A DNA stretch of 64,000 nt from Hwanghaeella sp964350445 (GTDB taxonomy: Bacteria; Pseudomonadota; Alphaproteobacteria; UBA8366; Aestuariispiraceae). Of this stretch, positions 51,936 through 58,832 are shown one piece after another (position 1 is the first letter of the stretch; the number at the start of each line of letters is the position of its first letter). Made by a program: the position numbers and the translations under genes. Under the pieces are notes generated by a model, which was given only the letters and a program-made list of their open reading frames with translations, was not told where the DNA came from and made no database searches. The stretch is from NCBI GenBank assembly GCA_964350445.1, contig CAYGKA010000003.1:80654-144653 (forward strand), written 5' to 3'.

Positions 51936-53753
51936 ATGGCTGACATGACAGAACCGATGGGGACGGCGGACCCGAAGAAGGGGATCGCCGACGCCGTCGC
52001 AAAGGGCCTGAAGAAGCGTTACGCCAGGGAAATGCGGTTCAAGTTCCTGGGGCTTGCCGCCATCGGCTTCGCGATGCTCACCCTCGTGGTTCTATTCACC
52101 ACGATCATTTCATCGGGCATCGGCGCTTTCGTCCAATCGAAGTTGACGCTGGACGTCACCTTCTCGGCGGAAGACATCGACGCCACCAACGTGGGCGAGG
52201 GTAACTTCCGAAGCGTCGCTTTCGACGCCTTGCGAGGCGAATTTCCGAGCGCCCCCGGGGGCCGGCGCGGCCGGCCGCTGACCGAATTGCTGTCTTCGGG
52301 TGCACCGTTTCAATTGCGCGAGATCGCCCTTCAGGACCCAAGCGTGGTGGGCAAGACGCTGCCGGTGGAGATGACACTCTCAGACGACGCTGATATTTTC
52401 CTGAAAGGCAAAATGACCGCGATCGAAGAGGTTCCCGTCACGGGGATCGGCTCGATCATCGGGACGGAAGGGGAAGTCAGAATCCTCTCCACCGCGAATG
52501 ACTTCAACGTGGTTCTGGCCGATGTGAAACGGTCCCTCGCCGAACTGGCGAGCGCGCAGGAGCGTGAGGCCCGGCGCGCGGACCGTCGATTGGGCGCCAT
52601 GGAAGAAGATTTGGCCGCGCTGCAGACCCGGTTGCAAAGCGCGTCCGGCGACGCGGCCGCCGCGCTCCTGGAACGGGTGGAGGCATTGCAGAACGACATC
52701 GCCGCGGTCACCTATGAACGCGATCAAGCGCAAGCCAAGGCGGACGATCTGCGTACCCGCGCCGGAAATCCGGGCGGGCCCGAGCCGACCGACAGTTCGA
52801 TGCCGAGCTATCTGGTCGCCATCAACAACGGCTTGATCAAGATCACCTCCGTCGACAATGCACAAATCGTCGGGGAGACGATGGTCGCCCTGGAAAACGA
52901 CGGTGACGTGCAGGGTGACGATTGGAAGCTTTTGAAGCTCGTCGTGCCGGAGGATTCCAGGCGCCTCACCGACAAACAGATCGGCTGGCTCTGGACGCTG
53001 GAACAGCGCGGCAAGACCGAGCTTGTCTTCAATACGACACTGTTCAGCTCGGGCGACAGCCGCGAACCGGAACTGGCCGGTATCTGGGGCGCCGCCGTCG
53101 GATCCTTCTGGACGCTTCTGGTCACCTTGTCGCTCTCCTTCCCGATCGGGGTGATGGCGGCGGTCTATCTGGAAGAGTTCGCGCCGAAGAACCGATGGAC
53201 CGACATCATCGAGGTGAACATCAATAATCTGGCCGCGGTGCCGTCCATCGTCTTCGGCCTGTTGGGCCTGGCGCTGTTCCTGAACTTCTTCGGCCTGCCG
53301 CGTTCCGCGCCGCTGGTCGGCGGTCTGGTGCTGACGCTGATGACCCTGCCGACGATCATCATCGCCAGCCGCGCCGCGTTGAAATCGGTTCCGCCGTCAA
53401 TCCGCGAGGCCGCGCTCGGCATGGGGGCAAGCCGCCTGCAGGCGATGACGCATCATGTATTGCCCTTGGCGCTGCCGGGCATGTTGACCGGAACGATCAT
53501 CGGCATGGCCCAGGCGCTGGGTGAAACCGCGCCGCTGTTGATGATCGGCATGGTCGCCTTCATCGCCGAAATACCGGGCGGACCGACGGACCCCGGAACG
53601 GTTCTGCCGGTGCAGATCTACCTGTGGGCCGATGCGCCGGAACGCGCTTTCGTGGAACGCACCTCGGCGGCGATCATGGTTCTGCTGGCCTTCCTGATCA
53701 CGATGAACCTCTCCGCCGTGCTGCTGCGGAAGAAGTTCGAAACACGCTGGTAG
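51936..53753 (+). CDS. pstA: Phosphate ABC transporter permease PstA with DUF3333 and an extra periplasmic coiled coil
   Basis: This 605-residue permease pairs with PstC. A first TM (about 36-61) is followed by a long periplasmic region including DUF3333-like sequence (LTLDVTFSAEDIDA; LVAINNGLIKITSVD). The five-helix permease core begins near 380 and holds the EAA loop REAALGMGASRLQAMTHHVLP. Between the two DUF3333-like parts, residues about 197-274 form a heptad-rich, Glu/Arg/Ala coiled coil (RRLGAMEEDLAALQTRL, LLERVEALQNDIAAV). Relatives are usually about 420-450 residues, so this insert is unusual. A GAGAG lies close before the ATG. Confidence 0.93.
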   Translation: MADMTEPMGTADPKKGIADAVAKGLKKRYAREMRFKFLGLAAIGFAMLTLVVLFTTIISSGIGAFVQSKLTLDVTFSAEDIDATNVGEGNFRSVAFDALRGEFPSAPGGRRGRPLTELLSSGAPFQLREIALQDPSVVGKTLPVEMTLSDDADIFLKGKMTAIEEVPVTGIGSIIGTEGEVRILSTANDFNVVLADVKRSLAELASAQEREARRADRRLGAMEEDLAALQTRLQSASGDAAAALLERVEALQNDIAAVTYERDQAQAKADDLRTRAGNPGGPEPTDSSMPSYLVAINNGLIKITSVDNAQIVGETMVALENDGDVQGDDWKLLKLVVPEDSRRLTDKQIGWLWTLEQRGKTELVFNTTLFSSGDSREPELAGIWGAAVGSFWTLLVTLSLSFPIGVMAAVYLEEFAPKNRWTDIIEVNINNLAAVPSIVFGLLGLALFLNFFGLPRSAPLVGGLVLTLMTLPTIIIASRAALKSVPPSIREAALGMGASRLQAMTHHVLPLALPGMLTGTIIGMAQALGETAPLLMIGMVAFIAEIPGGPTDPGTVLPVQIYLWADAPERAFVERTSAAIMVLLAFLITMNLSAVLLRKKFETRW

Positions 53754-53815
53754 GACCGGCACGGAAATTTATGGTGGACGGGCAACGACGCCTGGCCCTT
53801 TGAAAGGATGGATCA

Positions 53816-54622
53816 ATGGCTGTAACCGAGACCGAAATGCAGGCTGCGCCTGCACCCGCGGTGAAACCCGCGAAGATGAAGGGGCGGGGTGTTTGCGTGT
53901 TCTATGGCGACAAGCAGGCTCTTTTCGATGTCGATATCGACGTTGTCGACAAGGAAGTCACAGCGCTGATCGGGCCGTCGGGCTGCGGGAAGTCGACCTT
54001 CCTGCGGTGCCTGAACAGAATGAACGACGTCATCGACACGTGCAGCGTCACCGGCTCGATCCTGCTCGATACCGGCGACATCTACGACAAGTCGGTTGAC
54101 GTCGTGCAGTTGCGGGCGCGTGTCGGCATGGTCTTCCAGAAGCCCAATCCTTTCCCGAAATCGATCTACGAAAACGTCGCCTATGGCCCGCGCATCCACG
54201 GCCTGGCGAGGGACAAGACCGACCTGGACCGGATTGTCGAGAGCAGCCTGCGCCGCGCCAGTATCTGGGAAGAGGTGAAGGATCGCCTGGACCAGCCCGG
54301 AACCGGCTTGTCCGGCGGCCAGCAACAGCGCCTGTGCATCGCCCGGGCGATTGCGGTGGAGCCCGAAGTCATTCTGATGGACGAGCCCTGCTCGGCGCTG
54401 GACCCGATCGCCACGGCGAAGATCGAGGAACTGATTCACGAGCTGCGGGAAAACTTCACCATCGCGATCGTGACGCATTCGATGCAGCAGGCGGCGCGCG
54501 TCAGCCAAAAAACCGCGTTCTTCCACCTGGGGAATCTGATCGAATACGGGGAAACGGAAGAGCTCTTCACGAACCCGAAGGACGAGAAGACGCAAGGGTA
54601 TATCACCGGCCGGTTCGGTTGA
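53816..54622 (+). CDS. pstB: Phosphate ABC transporter ATP-binding protein PstB
   Basis: This 268-residue ATPase powers the Pst importer. Walker A is GPSGCGKST (53-61), the Q-loop is MVFQKPNPFPKSIYENV (the PstB-specific KPNPFPKSI), the signature is LSGGQQQRLCIARA, and Walker B is VILMDEPCSALDPIA, with the H-loop in IAIVTHSMQQAARVS. A 20-residue Ala/Pro/Lys-rich N-terminus precedes the domain. A GAAAGGATGG leads to the ATG. It is the fourth gene of the pst operon. Confidence 0.98.
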   Translation: MAVTETEMQAAPAPAVKPAKMKGRGVCVFYGDKQALFDVDIDVVDKEVTALIGPSGCGKSTFLRCLNRMNDVIDTCSVTGSILLDTGDIYDKSVDVVQLRARVGMVFQKPNPFPKSIYENVAYGPRIHGLARDKTDLDRIVESSLRRASIWEEVKDRLDQPGTGLSGGQQQRLCIARAIAVEPEVILMDEPCSALDPIATAKIEELIHELRENFTIAIVTHSMQQAARVSQKTAFFHLGNLIEYGETEELFTNPKDEKTQGYITGRFG

Positions 54623-54653
54623 TGCGAACGGACGGGAACAAAGGGAGGCGGAC

Positions 54654-55406
54654 ATGACATCGGCGGATCAAAGCGAGCATATCGTAAAGGCGTATGACGA
54701 CGAATTCTCGCGTCTCCGCAAAATGTTCAGCCAGATGAGCGGCCTGGCGGAATCGCAGCTGGACGGCGCCTTGCGGGCCGTCAGCCGGCGCGATGAGGAC
54801 CTGGCGCAGATCATCCGCGGCAAGGACAAGGAAATCGACGACCTGGAAACGGAGATCGATGCCCTGGTCGTCCGCATGCTGGCGCTGCGCCAGCCGGTGG
54901 CGAACGATTTGCGCTACATCGTCGCCATGCTGCGCATGTCGGCCGATATCGAGCGGATCGGCGACTATGCCAAGAACATCGCCAAGCGCGTACAGGCCTT
55001 GGCGCAAATGCCGGTCAGTTCCGCGAACCCGGTCAACCGCAGCGTCAGCACGCTGGGCCGGTTGGTGCAGGCGATGCTGAAAGACGTGTTCGACGCCTGC
55101 ACGGACGAAGACCTGGAAAAGGCCATCGCTGTGTGGGAGGCCGACCAGGAGGTCGACGCACTTTATACCAGTATTTTCAGGGAGTTGTTGACATATATGA
55201 TGGAAGATCCGCGGTTCATTTCCGCGGGAACCCATCTGCTTTTCATCGCCAAGAATCTGGAACGGATAGGCGATCATGCAACGAATATTGCCGAGACCCT
55301 GCACTACAGGGTCGACGGTAAACGGTTGGGCGACTCCAGGCCGAAAGACGACGATACAGCCGTCATGGTCGTAGATGGACCGGAGGGTCCGCCTTCGGCC
55401 GCCTGA
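54654..55406 (+). CDS. phoU: Phosphate-specific transport system accessory protein PhoU
   Basis: This 250-residue helical protein passes the Pst transport state to PhoR and represses the Pho regulon. It has two PhoU three-helix repeats (about 20-110 and 125-215). Metal-binding acidic motifs are seen in ADIERIGDYAKNIAKR and NLERIGDHATNIAE, both hallmark E/DxxxD sequences. A GGGAGG lies 5 nt before the ATG, and pstB ends 31 nt upstream. The last 25 residues are polar and probably flexible. Confidence 0.97.
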   Translation: MTSADQSEHIVKAYDDEFSRLRKMFSQMSGLAESQLDGALRAVSRRDEDLAQIIRGKDKEIDDLETEIDALVVRMLALRQPVANDLRYIVAMLRMSADIERIGDYAKNIAKRVQALAQMPVSSANPVNRSVSTLGRLVQAMLKDVFDACTDEDLEKAIAVWEADQEVDALYTSIFRELLTYMMEDPRFISAGTHLLFIAKNLERIGDHATNIAETLHYRVDGKRLGDSRPKDDDTAVMVVDGPEGPPSAA

Positions 55407-55439
55407 AAGGGCCTGGAGCAAGTTTAGGAAGTACAGACT

Positions 55440-56138
55440 TTGACGATGAAGCCACGCATTCTGATCATCGAAGACGAAACCGCCGTCGTAACCCTGCTGC
55501 GCTACAACTTGGAGCGCGAAGGGTTCGAAGTCGATGTGGCCCTGGACGGACGGGAAGCCCTGATGGCGGTCGACGAAAACCCGCCGGATATCATCCTGCT
55601 CGATTGGATGCTGCCGGAAGTGACAGGCATAGAGGTGTGCCGGCAGTTGCGCCGGAAACCGGTGACGAAGTCGCTGCCGATCATCATGTTGACCGCGCGC
55701 GGAGAAGAAGCGGACACGGTCCGCGGGCTCGACGCGGGGGCGGACGACTACGTCACCAAACCGTTCTCGCCGGCCGAACTGACGGCGCGTGTGCATGCTC
55801 TGCTGCGGCGCGCCCGCCCGGTGCTGGCGGACGAACAGCTTTCCGCGGCGGATATCAGCATGGATCTGGCCGCGCACCGGGTCCATCGCGACGGTGAAGA
55901 GATCAAATTGGGCCCGACGGAATTCCGCCTGCTGCGGCATTTCCTCGAATATCCGGGCCGGGTGTTCAGCCGCGAACAGCTATTGGACGCGGTTTGGGGC
56001 CGGGATGTCTATGTCGAGCCGCGCACCGTGGACGTACATATCCGGCGTTTGCGCAAGGCGCTCAACAACGAAGGCAAGTTGGATGTGATCCGCACCGTCC
56101 GCTCCGCTGGCTACGCCTTGGAGCCGGAGGGCGCTTAA
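55440..56138 (+). CDS. phoB: Phosphate regulon response regulator PhoB
   Basis: This 232-residue OmpR/PhoB-type regulator has a receiver domain (1-about 125) with acidic pocket EDE (11-13), phospho-acceptor Asp55 in IILLDWMLPE, and the conserved Lys in YVTKPFSP. A winged-helix DNA-binding domain follows (TEFRLLRHFLEYPGRVFSREQLLDAVWG, VDVHIRRLRKAL). The start is set at TTG because AGGAAG lies 8 nt upstream, but the ATG two codons later (55446) is also likely. It completes the pst operon. Confidence 0.96.
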   Translation: MTMKPRILIIEDETAVVTLLRYNLEREGFEVDVALDGREALMAVDENPPDIILLDWMLPEVTGIEVCRQLRRKPVTKSLPIIMLTARGEEADTVRGLDAGADDYVTKPFSPAELTARVHALLRRARPVLADEQLSAADISMDLAAHRVHRDGEEIKLGPTEFRLLRHFLEYPGRVFSREQLLDAVWGRDVYVEPRTVDVHIRRLRKALNNEGKLDVIRTVRSAGYALEPEGA

Positions 56139-56156
56139 ACCGCTTTGCCGCCGCCC

Positions 56157-56858
56157 CTAGCCGACCAGGGGGACACCCGCGAACCATTGGTGCCCATAGG
56201 CGAGCGCGGCATAGATCGCCAGGGCCAGAACCACGCGGGGCAGGCCGATGCCCCGCCAGTCCAAGCGTGTCCGCCGCTGCGCGATGGCCAGGAAGGGCAC
56301 GACGCTGGTCGATAGAGCGATCGGCCCCCAGGCGGAGCCCAGACTGTGCCGCCGCCGCATATCGATATGGGCAATCCCGCCGGCCGCCAGGATGAGCATG
56401 CCGCCGAACAGGATGATAGACGCCAGATCCCCATTGGCGAGAAGATGACCGACGGCCCAGATGATCACGCCGACCAGGAAGGGATGCCGGGTAACCGTGA
56501 GGATCCCGCTCAAAGGGTGCGGATCGTTCGCCATCTTGTCGCCGCCGACGGCGGTCGGGCTTTTCGTCGTGACCCCGACCACCACGAAGAACACGCCGAT
56601 CAAGACCAGCAGGAAGGTGAGGTGGCGAAGCCCGGCGGGCGGTGTCCAAACGTCCAAATAGGGCGCGGCGCCGAAGGCGGAGATCGTCCAGAACAGACCC
56701 AACCCCGCAAGCAGCGAATAAACGATGCGGAAGGGGCTTTCCCCGATGGCGCCGATCAGCGCATGGCGCACCGGCAGACTGGATAGGATGAAATGTCCCA
56801 GAACGAAGGCGCCCGTCGCGGCAGCCAATGCTTCTATCGTCCCTGTCATGACCTGCAT
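56157..56858 (-). CDS. NnrU family membrane protein
   Basis: This 233-residue integral membrane protein has about six hydrophobic segments and the NnrU signature TVTRHPFLVGVIIWAVGHLLANGD and AWGPIALSTSVVPFLAI. NnrU-family proteins are associated with nitric oxide/nitrite metabolism in denitrifiers and with other isomerase-like roles (15-cis-zeta-carotene isomerase); no denitrification gene is nearby. The ATG at 56858 starts the first TM region; upstream frame extension is polar. It converges with phoB (18 nt between stops). Confidence 0.85.
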   Translation of the reverse strand: MQVMTGTIEALAAATGAFVLGHFILSSLPVRHALIGAIGESPFRIVYSLLAGLGLFWTISAFGAAPYLDVWTPPAGLRHLTFLLVLIGVFFVVVGVTTKSPTAVGGDKMANDPHPLSGILTVTRHPFLVGVIIWAVGHLLANGDLASIILFGGMLILAAGGIAHIDMRRRHSLGSAWGPIALSTSVVPFLAIAQRRTRLDWRGIGLPRVVLALAIYAALAYGHQWFAGVPLVG

Positions 56859-57042
56859 TTCCGGACCCCCCACCCGTTCTTCTTGCCGAGTCAACATAGG
56901 GACGGCGAAGCCCGGATGCCAGACCTGAAAGCCCAACCATCGCGCCGAAGCGGAAATCAACACCCGGGCTGGTGACAAACTCCCGCAATCCCGCGCCGTT
57001 GGCGCATGGACAGGGACCGAGCCTGCGGGCATAGTCCCGACG

Positions 57043-57351
57043 ATGTCGTTCCTGACCTTCATGAAACGCCTGCTGTCCTTTGGCGCCGCGGCCCGTCCGC
57101 CGCCGACGGAGGACTTTCAAAGCGTGATCCTGTCGCATGTATCGATGCAGGGAAGGACGGTTTTGGCGGAAATCGGGCGGCATACCTTCTCGCAGCTTGA
57201 CGAAGAAATGCGCCGCTACGGGCTTGTTGAGGCAGCGCAAATACTGGTCAACCGCGGCATGATCACGGCGACGCGCAACAGCGTTGCCATCGATCCGGTA
57301 AACAGCGACTGGACGGAAGTGATTGTCGCGCAGCGCGCCGAGCGGGTATGA
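57043..57351 (+). CDS. Small hypothetical protein (102 residues)
   Basis: I do not recognise this protein. It is predicted to be helical after a basic N-terminus (LTFMKRLLSFG) and contains DFQSVILSHVSMQGRTVLAEIGRHTFSQLDEEMRRYGLVEAAQILVNR-type helical sequence at about 24-70, then a short beta-like end (SVAIDPVNSDWTEVIVAQ). No Shine-Dalgarno is clear; an ATG at 57061 is an alternative start. It runs 36 nt ahead of the DUF3253 gene on the same strand, so the pair may be cotranscribed. The nnrU gene diverges from it. Confidence 0.5.
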   Translation: MSFLTFMKRLLSFGAAARPPPTEDFQSVILSHVSMQGRTVLAEIGRHTFSQLDEEMRRYGLVEAAQILVNRGMITATRNSVAIDPVNSDWTEVIVAQRAERV

Positions 57352-57387
57352 GTGCCGGCCCTACTCAAACAATAAGGTATTTCGACG

Positions 57388-57756
57388 ATGTCGAGCGACG
57401 ATAACAAGAAACTGGACCCGGTGGCGGTTGAGCTGCTGGCCTATCTGCGGGAAGCACCCGCGAACAAGTCGGTCAGTGCGGAACAAGTGGCGCGCGCCAT
57501 CAGCGAACAAGCCGCTGCCCGGACCGCCAAGGGCGTGCCCAACGCCAACGCCTGGCGCAGATATTTCCAGGCGGTGAAGAACCAGGCGTTCCATCTCGCC
57601 CGGATCGGGCGGATCGAAATTACGCGGAAAGGGCGCGCCGTCGCCCCGGATGATCTGAAAGAGCTTTCCGGCGTCTGGCGCATGCGCCTGCCCGGCCCCC
57701 CGGGAACATCCCCCGCGGACTCGTCGCCCGAGCAATCACCGCCCGAAGAATCCTGA
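57388..57756 (+). CDS. DUF3253 domain protein
   Basis: This 122-residue cytoplasmic protein matches the small DUF3253 family, a winged-helix-like module: KSVSAEQVARAISEQ, then NAWRRYFQAVKNQAFHLARIGRIEITRKGRAV and the closing GVWRMRL. The WRRYFQ...LARIGRIEI block is the family hallmark. Function is unknown; the fold suggests nucleic-acid or protein binding. The last 25 residues are Pro/Ser/Glu-rich. The stop codon lies inside the first unit of a short tandem repeat. Confidence 0.78.
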   Translation: MSSDDNKKLDPVAVELLAYLREAPANKSVSAEQVARAISEQAAARTAKGVPNANAWRRYFQAVKNQAFHLARIGRIEITRKGRAVAPDDLKELSGVWRMRLPGPPGTSPADSSPEQSPPEES

Positions 57757-57797
57757 CCCCGGATAACCTGACCCCGGATAACCTGACCCCGTTTATC
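57753..57797 (+). repeat. Three-copy 15-bp tandem repeat
   Basis: Two exact copies of CTGACCCCGGATAAC and a third copy changed in its second half (CTGACCCCGTTTATC) lie in tandem. The first includes the DUF3253 stop codon. Each unit carries TGA or TAA. Confidence 0.9.
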
Positions 57798-57872
57798 CTT
57801 GTTCGGGAATCAGTTTTCGGGGAATCCTCCCCCGCGGCGTCCTGCCGCCCTTTGTCGGGAAAATCAAAGAAG

Positions 57873-58808
57873 ATGTCCTCTGATCGAACCGCCGGGTCCG
57901 CTGCCGCCGCATTGCCCGCGCCGGGCGGCAACAAGGAATTGTACCTCCTCGGCATCTCCTTCTGCGTGCTCTGGAGTTCCGCCTTCATCGCGGCGAAATT
58001 CGGGCTGACCGCGGCGCCGCCGCTGGCCCAGTTGACGATACGGTTCCTGTTCGCCGGCGCGCTGATGTGGGCCGGCATGCTGCTGATGGGAAAGAAATGG
58101 CCCGCGGACCGGCGCGACGTGGTGACGGGCGTCGCGCTCGGCGTGCTGAACAATTCCGCCTATCTGGGCCTTTTCTTCATCGCCATGCAGACGATCACCG
58201 CCGGGCTAGCGGCCCTGATCGCGGCGATGACCCCCCTGGCGACGGTCTTATTGGCCCAGCCCCTTCTGGGAGAACGGGTAACGAAACGGGCGCTGATGGG
58301 CATTGCGCTTGGCCTGCTCGGCGCGGCGATCGTCCTGCGCGACCGCTTGGGAACGGGCATCGACGACGTTACCGGTGTCGTGCTTGGGTTCATCGCCATG
58401 CTCTGCCTGACATCCGGTACGATCCTGTACCGGAAGCGGGGCAGCCACAGTGATCCATTCGTCATGGTCACCATCCAGACGATCGCGTCGGGGATCGTCC
58501 TCATCCCCTTTTCCGTGGCGATGGAAGATTGGGGCACCATTCAATGGAACGCGACCTTCTTCCTGGTCGTCGCCTATCTGGCCATCATGCTGTCCGTGGT
58601 CGCGTTGTTGATCTGGTTCCGGATGATCAGGATCGCCGGGGCCAGCCGGGCCAGTGCGTTCCACTTTTTGAACCCGGGCCTCGGCATGCTGTTCGCATTT
58701 CTGATCCTGGGCGAACCGGTAAGCGCGATGGACCTGACCGGCCTTGTGCCGATCGTCCTCGGCATCATTCTGGTGACATGGGTGCCGGCGGGACGGAAAC
58801 GGGTGTGA
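57873..58808 (+). CDS. EamA/DMT family transporter
   Basis: This 311-residue membrane protein has ten predicted TM helices in two EamA repeats, roughly 24-155 and 168-300. Repeat signatures are FCVLWSSAFIAAKFGL, TAGLAALIAAMTPLATVLLA and SRASAFHFLNPGLGMLFAFLILGEPVS. Members export amino acids, metabolites or drugs; the substrate is unknown. The ATG at 57873 is preferred over an in-frame TTG seven codons earlier. It converges with the divL gene, with 24 nt between stops. Confidence 0.9.
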   Translation: MSSDRTAGSAAAALPAPGGNKELYLLGISFCVLWSSAFIAAKFGLTAAPPLAQLTIRFLFAGALMWAGMLLMGKKWPADRRDVVTGVALGVLNNSAYLGLFFIAMQTITAGLAALIAAMTPLATVLLAQPLLGERVTKRALMGIALGLLGAAIVLRDRLGTGIDDVTGVVLGFIAMLCLTSGTILYRKRGSHSDPFVMVTIQTIASGIVLIPFSVAMEDWGTIQWNATFFLVVAYLAIMLSVVALLIWFRMIRIAGASRASAFHFLNPGLGMLFAFLILGEPVSAMDLTGLVPIVLGIILVTWVPAGRKRV

Positions 58809-58832
58809 TCGGCGCGGCGCCGGAACACCCGG

